Shown here: positions 56,774 through 64,000 of the stretch, one piece after another | Position numbering within the stretch: the first letter of the stretch is position 1 | Layout of the letters: every line of letters begins with the position of its first letter | Assembly: GCA_009731375.1 (NCBI GenBank) | Contig: BJOX01000215.1 | Location: 592,868 to 656,867, forward strand | Length of the DNA: 64,000 bases | Direction: 5' to 3' | From: Paulinella micropora | Taxonomy: Eukaryota; Cercozoa; Imbricatea; Euglyphida | Notes under the pieces: model-generated | Database searches by the model: none | Seen by the model: the letters and a program-made list of their open reading frames with translations, nothing else | Told to the model about the DNA's origin: nothing | Translations under genes and position numbers: made by a program

Positions 56774-57683
56774 GCCCGGAAAAGTGATACCCCAACATGC
56801 TCAGGAAGGTCTCGTACTGCTGTCGGGCTTGGAAGCGCAGGTTGGCAACCAGGGCAATGGCGCTGCCCAGCGAGCCACCGCCTGGCCCCCACTTGGATTG
56901 CAACACCTGGACCCCCGTCGCAAATGCGGGCGGGGCCAGGACGCCCTTGGCATTCGCGAGCAGAGACACAAACATGCCCAGACCCAACTCTCGACTGCTG
57001 GGCGATTCCGAAGAAGAAGTTTCACTCTGCCGGAGACGCAGCAGCAACTCCAGCGACCGGATGCTCAGCTTGCTGGCGGGTGCATTCTTGGTGTATTCGT
57101 AGAGGTCCGCATCGCCAAACAGAACCCGCTGCTTGGCGGGCTCTCCTTGCTCGTACACCAGGAAATCTGCCGGCCAGGGATCGACCAGAACCGCATCGCT
57201 CTCCGGCTGAGTCGTGAGTTGGTTGACGAAGAAGCCCGCATAGGTCTCGAGTAGCTCGTAAGTAGCTAGGCAAGCCTGCTTCAAATTTTTAACCCTTGCT
57301 ATTATCGGGCTTTCTTTGGTGTCAGTGACCTGTCTGTTCAACCAGGCACGCAGGTCGCCTGCTGCGTAATCCGCCTCCTCACGAAACAAGTAGATGGCGC
57401 TGCCTGGCTCGGCCTGGTCCATCTCCTTCTTGACTTCCTTGGCTTTGTTGGCTTTTTCTTGCAGGCCGCGTATGTCTGCGAGGAGCTTTTCTTGCTGGTC
57501 TTTCTGGGATGCTAGCTTTTGTACCGCTTCTTGCTCCTTTGAGCGCAGCGCTTCCAAGAAGTCATCCAACTCTTCGGGCGAGATCACTTGGTACTGCGGG
57601 TCACGGTAGGCGCAGATATTTGGGGTCTTCATTGCTCGGGCCCACTCTAAGCGCGCCTTTGCGCGGTCCTCACTATCGTACAC
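56733..57683 (-). CDS. broken paralogue of the kinase-like protein, first module
   Basis: 316 codons. DSEDRAKARLEWARAM matches DSVDKADARVSWASAM, and ESDAVLVDPWPADFLVYE then RVLFGDADLYE matches the DLKPANFL...GDAD region of the 13088 protein; here the KP and Asn are lost (PWPADF). Homology extends upstream of the GTG at 57683 (LVHRFGFFV) to a TAG at 57753, and the probable original start is another frame (ATG 57844). With the two ORFs downstream this makes a gene of about 2.9 kb with at least four breaks, unlike its intact paralogue. Probably a pseudogene, unless the assembly is poor here. Confidence 0.6.
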   Translation of the reverse strand: MYDSEDRAKARLEWARAMKTPNICAYRDPQYQVISPEELDDFLEALRSKEQEAVQKLASQKDQQEKLLADIRGLQEKANKAKEVKKEMDQAEPGSAIYLFREEADYAAGDLRAWLNRQVTDTKESPIIARVKNLKQACLATYELLETYAGFFVNQLTTQPESDAVLVDPWPADFLVYEQGEPAKQRVLFGDADLYEYTKNAPASKLSIRSLELLLRLRQSETSSSESPSSRELGLGMFVSLLANAKGVLAPPAFATGVQVLQSKWGPGGGSLGSAIALVANLRFQARQQYETFLSMLGYHFSGRADGASWPKNSQL

Positions 57684-57920
57684 AAAAAAGCCAAAGCGGT
57701 GGACTAGTCTAGCGCTCCCGCTAGCACTAGCGCCAGCCCATGCCCTTGCATTCTAGCGGACATGATCTCCATCAACCTCGTGACCAGGCCGCTGAGCAAC
57801 GTCGGCCTTCTCTGTGCGTCCGTAACCTTGTTCCTCTTCTGCATCTTTTAAGGTAGAAACTCGGGAACCCCCCCCCCCCTTCCAACAAACGGGGCAGGGG
57901 AGGGGGGGGGGAGGGAGGGG

Positions 57921-58687
57921 NNNNNNNNNNNNNNNNNNNNNNNNNNNNNNNNNNNNNNNNNNNNNNNNNNNNNNNNNNNNNNNNNNNNNNNNNNNNNNNN
58001 NNNNNNNNNNNNNNNNNNNNNNNNNNNNNNNNNNNNNNNNNNNNNNNNNNNNNNNNNNNNNNNNNNNNNNNNNNNNNNNNNNNNNNNNNNNNNNNNNNNN
58101 NNNNNNNNNNNNNNNNNNNNNNNNNNNNNNNNNNNNNNNNNNNNNNNNNNNNNNNNNNNNNNNNNNNNNNNNNNNNNNNNNNNNNNNNNNNNNNNNNNNN
58201 NNNNNNNNNNNNNNNNNNNNNNNNNNNNNNNNNNNNNNNNNNNNNNNNNNNNNNNNNNNNNNNNNNNNNNNNNNNNNNNNNNNNNNNNNNNNNNNNNNNN
58301 NNNNNNNNNNNNNNNNNNNNNNNNNNNNNNNNNNNNNNNNNNNNNNNNNNNNNNNNNNNNNNNNNNNNNNNNNNNNNNNNNNNNNNNNNNNNNNNNNNNN
58401 NNNNNNNNNNNNNNNNNNNNNNNNNNNNNNNNNNNNNNNNNNNNNNNNNNNNNNNNNNNNNNNNNNNNNNNNNNNNNNNNNNNNNNNNNNNNNNNNNNNN
58501 NNNNNNNNNNNNNNNNNNNNNNNNNNNNNNNNNNNNNNNNNNNNNNNNNNNNNNNNNNNNNNNNNNNNNNNNNNNNNNNNNNNNNNNNNNNNNNNNNNNN
58601 NNNNNNNNNNNNNNNNNNNNNNNNNNNNNNNNNNNNNNNNNNNNNNNNNNNNNNNNNNNNNNNNNNNNNNNNNNNNNNNNNNNNNNN
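57921..58687. other. assembly gap (767 N)
   Basis: Largest gap in the window, flanked by a G-run on the left and a C-run on the right. It could hold a small gene. Confidence 0.95.
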
Positions 58688-58772
58688 CCCCCCCCCCCCC
58701 CCCCTCTCCGCCCGCCGAGCGCTGCCGCTGCCGCTCGGCGGGGTTGCTTTCCCTTCTAAGCAAAACAAAGTC

Positions 58773-59759
58773 ATGATTAGTGAAAGTGCCCGCCACCACG
58801 CCATGGGCGTGATGGTCCTGTACGTGCGGCACCTGCTGGTGACCAAGAACGTCAAGTGGGTGAGCCAAGACGACGAGGCTCTGGCGGACGAGGTGTTTAG
58901 CTCGGCAGTGCCGTGGGTCGACGTGCTGAGCAGCCTGGAGCTGCGGCAGGCGCGCGCGATCCTGTATTCACAGGCGCGGGCGAGCCGCGCGGGGGGTGCT
59001 TGCCTAGGGGTGCTGGCCTGTTCGCCGATGCCGCGCGCCATGCTCACGGCGCTGCTGGTGGCCGGCCACTACGCGCACGAACACGGCCTGTGCATCCGAG
59101 TGCTGCACGAATTTTCCCCCGCCACGACGAAGACGACGGCGCCGCCGCCGCCGCCGCCTGCTCGAGAGGACGCGCTGCGCACTGTGGAAATCACGCTCGC
59201 ACAGCTGGCCGGCCGCTACCGCGATACCGCGCACGAGTACTTGTTCCTGCTACGCAACTGCCGCCGCCTGCTGTCGCTGGCTCCTGCGAATCAGCCGCCG
59301 CCGCCGCCTCCTCCTCCTCCCACTGCCGCCCGCGCCGGCGCGCCGGGCTGGCTGTGCATCTTCACGCACAGGAGCTACATCATGAACTACGTCTCTGGTG
59401 GCGTCTGGGCGCCCAACCTCTCGGTCTGGTGCCAACACGCGCGAAGAACAAGAAGCACAGGCGCGCGACCGTCCCCCGAGGCTGATCTGCGCTTGTGCCC
59501 ACCCGTCAGGGTCGCTGAGGGGCTGGCACAGATCCCCACAACCGAGCACCTGGAGGCCAAGAGACTTTGCAAGGAATGGGTCCAGCAGCTAATATACTGG
59601 CGAGGTGTGCCTACCCGCACGTACGCTCGGGCCCTGTTGCAGCCCGCTGCCGCGGGCTGGAAGGGAAGCAGGAGGGGGGGGGGNNNNNNNNNNGGGGCAG
59701 CATGCCCCCCCCCCGGCACGAACCCTCCCCCCTCCCTCCCTTCGCTCTCCTCTCCTTAA
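58773..59759 (+). CDS. hypothetical protein with proline-rich linkers, 3' end altered by a repeat element
   Basis: From ATG 58773. About 290 residues look genuine: a helical N-terminal half (WVDVLSSLELRQARAILYSQ), then two poly-Pro loops and a C-terminal helical segment. The last ~40 codons run into a GC-palindromic element (59640-59715) and a 10-N gap, so the original C-terminus is probably replaced. No family recognised. Confidence 0.55.
   Translation: MISESARHHAMGVMVLYVRHLLVTKNVKWVSQDDEALADEVFSSAVPWVDVLSSLELRQARAILYSQARASRAGGACLGVLACSPMPRAMLTALLVAGHYAHEHGLCIRVLHEFSPATTKTTAPPPPPPAREDALRTVEITLAQLAGRYRDTAHEYLFLLRNCRRLLSLAPANQPPPPPPPPPTAARAGAPGWLCIFTHRSYIMNYVSGGVWAPNLSVWCQHARRTRSTGARPSPEADLRLCPPVRVAEGLAQIPTTEHLEAKRLCKEWVQQLIYWRGVPTRTYARALLQPAAAGWKGSRRGGXXXXGAACPPPGTNPPPSLPSLSSP
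59640..59715. repeat. GC-palindromic element copy interrupted by a 10-N gap
   Basis: CAGCCCGCTGCCGCGGGCTG, G-rich spacer, gap 59684-59693, then GGGGCAGCATGCCCCCC. Same layout as 13845-13922. Confidence 0.7.
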
Positions 59760-59807
59760 TACACAATCCGCGCGGAGTAAGGGCCGGGAGGAGGAGGCAG
59801 GCGTGAA

Positions 59808-60662
59808 ATGAGTACGGTGCAAATAATGCTTACCAGCTACCAGCTGCGCAAAGATGGCAGCGTGGAACCTGTCAACGAGAATTATGAATTGAAAGCCCCA
59901 AATGGCTCGAAGAACGTAACTATCGCAAATGTAAAGAAGGAGCTGAAGGTGCATGATAGCGTTTGTCTGCGTCAATCAGACACAAAGGCTACGTGGTGCA
60001 AGCACCGCGGGGACAAGGTCATCCCAAGCTGGTGGTGGAGTGATACAACAACAGACGGACCGCAGAGTGTTCCGCTTGAACTGCGGAGCTACACCTTTGA
60101 AAAAAAGTTGTTTGGCACAGTTGGCGAAGGGCAGGTCGAAGTTACGATTGCCAAGAACAAATACTTTTCCCACACAAAACCGGAAGCGGTCAAGGAGCAA
60201 TTGCAGCCGTCTTTGAATTTTCTGCCGGTCGTGTCAGGAGCGAAAAGCACCTCCTCCTTGGCCAGCCCACGGGAGAAGCAGATGTTTCAAGCAGGCTTGC
60301 TTTTCCATAACTCGCCGGTCCTGGTCCCAAGCATGTTTTACGAGCCATTTCACATTTGGCAAGCACCGAGCTACTGGGCAGCGCTGTCGGAAGCGCTGCA
60401 GTACATAGTCGTCAACCGGAAAGGCACCCCTGCCTGCGGCAACAACACACTGAAAGAGCTGGTCCAATTGGACGAGGAGTTGAGCCGCGCATTGCAAAGG
60501 CGAGCACGCATCTTTCGGGCGCTGCCACGCACCCGTGCTACTCTCTCTGCCGTCGTCCCGTTGCCGGACAGCGCCAATGTGTTGGGACACTTCCTGCGCC
60601 AGTGGCTGCAACGCGGAGAAAACCCGCTTCCCGCAACCTGGAAACAAGTTATGCTTGCGTAA
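59808..60662 (+). CDS. hypothetical protein ending at an in-frame TAA within coding-like sequence
   Basis: 284 residues from ATG 59808 to TAA 60660. The N-terminal half is beta-rich (LELRSYTFEKKLFGTVG, QVEVTIAKNKYF) and the rest helical. The same frame stays open for another 75 codons after the TAA, with normal composition and a Cys pair (ELCQYCQTDLQ), to TAA 60888. This suggests a nonsense change, base error or readthrough. No family recognised. Confidence 0.6.
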   Translation: MSTVQIMLTSYQLRKDGSVEPVNENYELKAPNGSKNVTIANVKKELKVHDSVCLRQSDTKATWCKHRGDKVIPSWWWSDTTTDGPQSVPLELRSYTFEKKLFGTVGEGQVEVTIAKNKYFSHTKPEAVKEQLQPSLNFLPVVSGAKSTSSLASPREKQMFQAGLLFHNSPVLVPSMFYEPFHIWQAPSYWAALSEALQYIVVNRKGTPACGNNTLKELVQLDEELSRALQRRARIFRALPRTRATLSAVVPLPDSANVLGHFLRQWLQRGENPLPATWKQVMLA

Positions 60663-60890
60663 CCCCGCCAAAGGGACTGGCAGGAATGGTGCAGGGCGCT
60701 GGGGCCGCAGGCCGTGCGCTGTGTCATGGCGCTCCTCCGCGAATACGGTATCTCGGCGGAGGTCTTGAATATCAACGAGCAGCTCAATGCTTGGCTGTCA
60801 CAGGTGAACAAGAGCCTGGAGAGGCGCACAGAACGGGGTGAGCTCTGCCAATATTGCCAGACTGATTTGCAGCCGTCAGAACTTTTATAA
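60663..60890 (+). CDS. in-frame continuation of the 59808 gene after TAA
   Basis: 75 codons in the same frame (WQEWCRALGPQAVRCVMALL onward, ending near CQYCQTDLQPSELL). An internal ATG at 60726 could start a 54-residue product, but continuity with the upstream protein is the simpler reading. A TA-repeat lies just after the stop. Confidence 0.45.
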   Translation, partial: PRQRDWQEWCRALGPQAVRCVMALLREYGISAEVLNINEQLNAWLSQVNKSLERRTERGELCQYCQTDLQPSELL

Positions 60891-61018
60891 AATATATATA
60901 TATATATATATATTACTACTAAATTTTTCCTTTCCTTTCTTTTTTCTTTTCCCTCACCTAGTGAAACAAGAAGAAAATTAAAATGATCATCATTTTTACC
61001 GCCCATTCCCCCCTCCCT
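60891..61018. other. AT-rich intergenic with (TA)n
   Basis: A (TA)n microsatellite of about 22 bp and T/C-rich sequence between convergent genes. No gene. Confidence 0.7.
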
Positions 61019-61534
61019 TCAATATTGTCTTGCGAGCCAAAATGTCTCCGTCACGAGATCTCTGCCTGTTTTTTTTTTCAACCTTTCCGCCTGTTGTTTC
61101 AGTTCGGAAGGCACATGTTCTAAAGCCTCATGCAGCTCTTGCTCTGCACTTTTGTATGCCTTGTACGAGGGTGTGGTGATGCCTTGTTGAATCAGATCGT
61201 TCAGAGCTTCGCCTAATTTCATCAGCTTTCCGCTATCCGTAGTAGTAGTGGTGTTACCCATAGTGTCATGTGGGTGCGGGCTGGTGGGGCGCCATGTGGC
61301 ATTCTGCTGCTGCCGCTCGGCATGTAGCGCGCCTTGCACAAAGAAGTACAGGCAGGCATTGCGGCCTCCTTCCGACCTCGTCGCCCAATTCTTCAGCAGT
61401 TTGTCGCCCAACTCTTTGTCTTCCATCTCAGCAATGTCAGTCTGCGTGAGACGTATGCCAAAGTGTCCTCCGTGTTTTGTGTGTTCTGTCCAAAAAACTT
61501 TGGCGATCCGGCCGACGTCTTCTGGGTTGGCCAT
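61019..61534 (-). CDS. small hypothetical protein
   Basis: 171 residues from ATG 61534 (MANPEDVGRIAKVFW), preferred to an upstream TTG. Acidic and helical, with a hydrophobic core around VFWTEHTKHGGHFGIRL and a His/Thr-rich linker. The C-terminal half is a predicted amphipathic helix pair. No family recognised. Convergent with 59808-60890. Confidence 0.55.
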   Translation of the reverse strand: MANPEDVGRIAKVFWTEHTKHGGHFGIRLTQTDIAEMEDKELGDKLLKNWATRSEGGRNACLYFFVQGALHAERQQQNATWRPTSPHPHDTMGNTTTTTDSGKLMKLGEALNDLIQQGITTPSYKAYKSAEQELHEALEHVPSELKQQAERLKKKTGRDLVTETFWLARQY

Positions 61535-61758
61535 TCCTATCCAGTGCGGTGAACCCCCCAAAAATCTTCCTCTTTAACCAAAGAACACCCAGGGTTGGGC
61601 CGGGGGGGGGGGATGCACGCCGCCCCTCTCCTCCCTCTTCCCTCTCCCCCCTTCTTCCCTCCCCCCCCCCCTTTGCCTTTTCTCTCTCACTCACTCTCTC
61701 TCTCCTTGCTCTTTAGAAAAGAAATAAAAGCAGAAAGTCAACCCTCCCCTCCCCCCCA

Positions 61759-63105
61759 ATGCCCACCCAGCAAGCGGATTCCTTGCTCCAAGCCCGACGG
61801 TGGGCTCAAGAGATCCGCGACGTGCTAAAATCGGCTTCTACTCGCGTGACCGAGCAAAAGATCAAAAAACCAAACTTTACACTCATGAGTGGGGGCAGGC
61901 TGCACCTGACCCCCTCCGAGGAAAGGCGCGTGGCCGGCCTGCTGCGCAAATTGGCACAGAGCCCACACACCGCGCAACTCAACCGGTTCGCCCTGGTACA
62001 GGTCATTCAAGACCCATCTGCCCTCATCGTGGACCTGGACGGCAAGGAGAGTCCGCAGCTGACGCCCGAGCGCTTCTTGGACTTTCTACGCTGCTTCCTC
62101 GTCGTGCTATCGCGACGCATCATTGTCCGCCTAGTCGCGGAGGGCGCGCGAAGCCTCGACCAGGCCTGGGCCGCCTGCACCGCACACATCCTGCAAAGCC
62201 ACGGCCAAGTGAAAAAGGGGCAGAATCAGATCTACAACAAACTGTCTTACCACCTGGTCTTCCCACGCCTAGCCCTAGGGTGGGCCGATGCGGGGCTCCT
62301 CGTGTGCCACACGGTCGAGGACCTTTTGTGCCTATTTCCGGCCTTCGCGGACCTCAACCTCTCCACCATCGTCGACCTTACCATCTACAAAAAGGGAGGA
62401 GGCATGTGTCGCTACCCGTTCTGCGATAAGGCCGAACGCAGGCCGTGCGAAGCCTGCTTGCAGGCACCCCCACCCGAAGGCGGGCTCTGCCTCTACGGCC
62501 CTTCTTGCCACAAGCCAGCCTACGCCAAGCGACCGCTCATGCCCTTTGGACGCTACGACCTCCGCAGCCCCAGCTCCAGCTCCAGCTCCTCGTCCTCTTC
62601 TTCTACTTCCCACACACCTGACCTCCAAGACCCTTCGCAAGAGCTTCTCGCCACCAGCCTCAGCTTCTCCCCCGCCCGGCATATGACCGACCTCGAGCTG
62701 GACGAGTTCGTCGCGCTGTGCAGCGTCGGCGAGACCGAAGCCACGCGGGCGGGTCCTGCCTGGCGCCAGTTGGACGCCGAGGCGCTTTTCGGCGCGCGGC
62801 GCAAAAAGCCCGCGCCGCGCAACCGGGCTGCCACCGCCGCCGCCTCTTCTTCATCCTCTCTTCTTCCTCCTCCTCCTCCTCCTCCTCCTCACCGGAGTCG
62901 CCGTCGCCGTCGTCGTCTTCGTCTTCGTCTTCGTCGTCGTCGTCGGGTGCGCAACCCAGCCCGTGCCCCGTTGCCCAGCTGCCTTGGGGCTCCGAACTCA
63001 CGGGGCAGATCAGTCTGGCGCCCCTGTCGGCGCCAGAGGAGGGCGCAGGCTTGCCCGTCCACGTCACCATCGGCGCACACGGCTCTTACACCCGGGCGCA
63101 GATGA
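61759..63105 (+). CDS. second AEP primase of herpes-pox type, N-terminal catalytic part
   Basis: 448 codons from ATG 61759, after a long CT tract. LIVDLDGKE (about 91) is the catalytic Asp pair, KLSYHLVFPRL (about 163) the S-x-H motif, and IVDLTIYKKGGGMCRYPFCD (about 205) the third motif, in the order and spacing seen in the 20493-25556 fusion. Two Cys-rich clusters follow (CRYPFCDKAERRPCEAC; CLYGPSCHK). A poly-Ser stretch and a (CCT)n run end the good frame near 62890; after that the reading frame is Arg-rich noise, and the real C-terminus is in the 62718-63581 frame. The gene is a paralogue of the fusion's primase. Confidence 0.75.
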   Translation: MPTQQADSLLQARRWAQEIRDVLKSASTRVTEQKIKKPNFTLMSGGRLHLTPSEERRVAGLLRKLAQSPHTAQLNRFALVQVIQDPSALIVDLDGKESPQLTPERFLDFLRCFLVVLSRRIIVRLVAEGARSLDQAWAACTAHILQSHGQVKKGQNQIYNKLSYHLVFPRLALGWADAGLLVCHTVEDLLCLFPAFADLNLSTIVDLTIYKKGGGMCRYPFCDKAERRPCEACLQAPPPEGGLCLYGPSCHKPAYAKRPLMPFGRYDLRSPSSSSSSSSSSSTSHTPDLQDPSQELLATSLSFSPARHMTDLELDEFVALCSVGETEATRAGPAWRQLDAEALFGARRKKPAPRNRAATAAASSSSSLLPPPPPPPPHRSRRRRRRLRLRLRRRRRVRNPARAPLPSCLGAPNSRGRSVWRPCRRQRRAQACPSTSPSAHTALTPGRR

Positions 63106-63581
63106 GGGGCCTCCTACTAGCACATGCGGCGCCTTACCTGGGGGAAAGCGCCCGATTCGAAAACATCACTTGGGACCCCCAGGGCTGTATCCAACCCTAC
63201 ACTACCAAAAACACCGCCATCTGCCCGTTCCAGAACGCCCGGGAACGAACGGCCCGCTGCCACTCCAGCAACCGCCTACTCGTCAAACTGTGCCTGACAG
63301 AGCTGATCCTCATCTGCTTCAATGGCAAATGCACTCGCCACGTCTCCAAGGCTCGCCTCCTGCTGCCCGAAGCTACACGCTACAAGCTCCTGCTCGCGCA
63401 GCCCCGCTCCGTCTCCCTGCCCTTGCCCTCGCCTTTGCCCTCGCCTTTGCCCCAAGACTCGACCGCCGTTCCAACGGGCTCTCCGTACGAAGAAGAGGAA
63501 ATACCTTCGGGCAAAAAAGGAAAAGAACAGAAAGTCGAGAACAAGCACGATGACCAAGGTCCTTCCCCGCCAAAAGAATAA
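62718..63581 (+). CDS. second AEP primase, C-terminal zinc-binding part
   Basis: From about 62890 this frame is coding: QISLAPLSAPEEGAGLPVHV, then a UL52-like zinc region (RCHSS...LILICFNGKCTRH) at 63260-63345 and an acidic tail (EEEEIPSGKKGKEQ). It joins the 61759 frame through a (CCT)n run at about 62866-62890, a likely slippage site. Ends at TAA 63579, only 8 bp before the next ORF. Confidence 0.65.
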   Translation: MQRRRDRSHAGGSCLAPVGRRGAFRRAAQKARAAQPGCHRRRLFFILSSSSSSSSSSSPESPSPSSSSSSSSSSSSGAQPSPCPVAQLPWGSELTGQISLAPLSAPEEGAGLPVHVTIGAHGSYTRAQMRGLLLAHAAPYLGESARFENITWDPQGCIQPYTTKNTAICPFQNARERTARCHSSNRLLVKLCLTELILICFNGKCTRHVSKARLLLPEATRYKLLLAQPRSVSLPLPSPLPSPLPQDSTAVPTGSPYEEEEIPSGKKGKEQKVENKHDDQGPSPPKE

Positions 63582-63589
63582 TCCAAGTC

Positions 63590-64000
63590 ATGTTCCCTTT
63601 TTATCCGAGGGCTAGTATTGCTTGCTTGCCTTTTGTGTCTGCAGATGATGATGTCGATGATGATGTTGATGATGCACTGGAGCCTTGCTCGCCAGTGCGC
63701 GAGCGGCCCCCGCGTGCAATCCGCCCTCCCTCCTCTGGGAGCCCTCCGCGACGTGGCGCTCTCGCATGCGTGCGAGAGCGCCACGTCGCGGAAATACAAC
63801 AGCTGGTCACCCAGCGACACGCTGAGCTAAAGGGGCTTCTCGAAAAGGCAGGTTGGCCCTTGCTGTGTTACAGCCACCTGCGCCATGTCAAAACAGAGTG
63901 GGCAACTCAACAATCTGTCGAGGGCAGCACGGATTATACCCGTACCGACATTTTCGAAGTTCCTTGCCCCAGCTGCCCTCAACACCAAAACCGGCGCCTT
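63590..64000 (+). CDS. start of a probable UL9-like helicase partner, cut by the window edge
   Basis: ATG 63590 opens a frame that runs to the window end (137 codons). After an Asp-rich leader, ELKGLLEKAGWPLL and TRTDIFEVPCPSCP match SFLEEEAGWPAA and HRTDEFLVPCPDCP of the linker before the helicase in the 20493-25556 fusion. The helicase domain would lie beyond 64000. So here primase and helicase appear as adjacent, separate ORFs, unless a frame error hides a fusion. A 22-bp perfect inverted repeat (63745-63792) lies inside. Confidence 0.6.
   Translation, partial: MFPFYPRASIACLPFVSADDDVDDDVDDALEPCSPVRERPPRAIRPPSSGSPPRRGALACVRERHVAEIQQLVTQRHAELKGLLEKAGWPLLCYSHLRHVKTEWATQQSVEGSTDYTRTDIFEVPCPSCPQHQNRRL
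63745..63792. repeat. 22-bp perfect inverted repeat in CDS
   Basis: Arms TCCGCGACGTGGCGCTCTCG (first 20 of 22 bases) and the exact reverse complement, with a 4-nt loop. It is the longest perfect hairpin seen and lies in the linker coding region. Confidence 0.85.

Noticed and set aside
34032-60662. Alternative genetic code with TAA read as sense
   Set aside because: TAA ends several intact genes at natural positions (5802-6413, 11527-12735, 13088-16246, 30579-32099, 62718-63581), so the two internal TAAs are better explained by mutation, error or local readthrough.
1-64000. tRNA or rRNA genes
   Set aside because: No cloverleaf-like T-loop/anticodon arrangement or rRNA-like sequence was seen by reading; a tRNAscan run would be needed to exclude divergent ones.

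Overview
The window looks like part of a large eukaryotic double-stranded DNA virus, or a virus-derived segment inside a protist genome. Genes are intron-poor, closely packed on both strands (often under 100 bp apart), GC-rich, and separated by short AT-rich leaders with AATAAA signals. Replication genes of viral type dominate: a 1687-residue fusion of a herpes/pox-type archaeo-eukaryotic primase (AEP) with a UL9-like origin-binding helicase (20.5-25.6 kb), a second AEP primase with what looks like its helicase as a separate ORF at the right edge (61.8-64 kb), several decayed helicase fragments, and a D5-type SF3 primase-helicase (47.1-50.2 kb). No capsid protein, terminase, family B polymerase or RNA polymerase is visible here, so the lineage cannot be fixed. 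A stramenopile (for example thraustochytrid) host is only a guess, based on high GC and a class C GPCR with a bacterial-type binding domain.

Layout. 0.4-17 kb: unknown proteins, an HNH endonuclease, a nicotinamidase-like protein with a large insert, a glycosyltransferase-like membrane protein, a putatively myristoylated protein, a 1052-residue protein with repeated kinase-like modules, and a two-TM envelope-type glycoprotein. 17-20.5 kb: decayed and duplicated DNA, with a broken copy of the primase-helicase tail, GC-palindromic repeats and a ~585 bp tandem duplication. 20.5-28.6 kb: the AEP-helicase fusion, then duplicated gene starts and helicase fragments. 29-46.6 kb: an LRR-like protein, a multipass membrane protein, a divergent kinase-like protein, a probable GPI-anchored glycoprotein, a DUF1152-like protein, a class C GPCR, a 965-residue membrane-associated protein, and a second two-TM glycoprotein. 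47-57.8 kb: D5 helicase, a 1.6 kb array of direct and inverted repeats, an LRR/F-box-like protein, and a frame-broken paralogue of the kinase-like protein. 58.7-64 kb: three unknown proteins and the second primase/helicase pair.

Together the genes suggest a complete priming and origin-melting toolkit, host-surface or envelope proteins (GPCR, glycoproteins, glycosyltransferase-like protein), and host-manipulation candidates (kinase-like proteins, LRR proteins, nicotinamidase).

Assembly caution: there are 18 N gaps, nearly all beside long G or C runs, and at least nine genes are broken by frameshifts or an in-frame stop, several at homopolymers or short tandem repeats. Sequencing error and real decay cannot be separated from this sequence alone.
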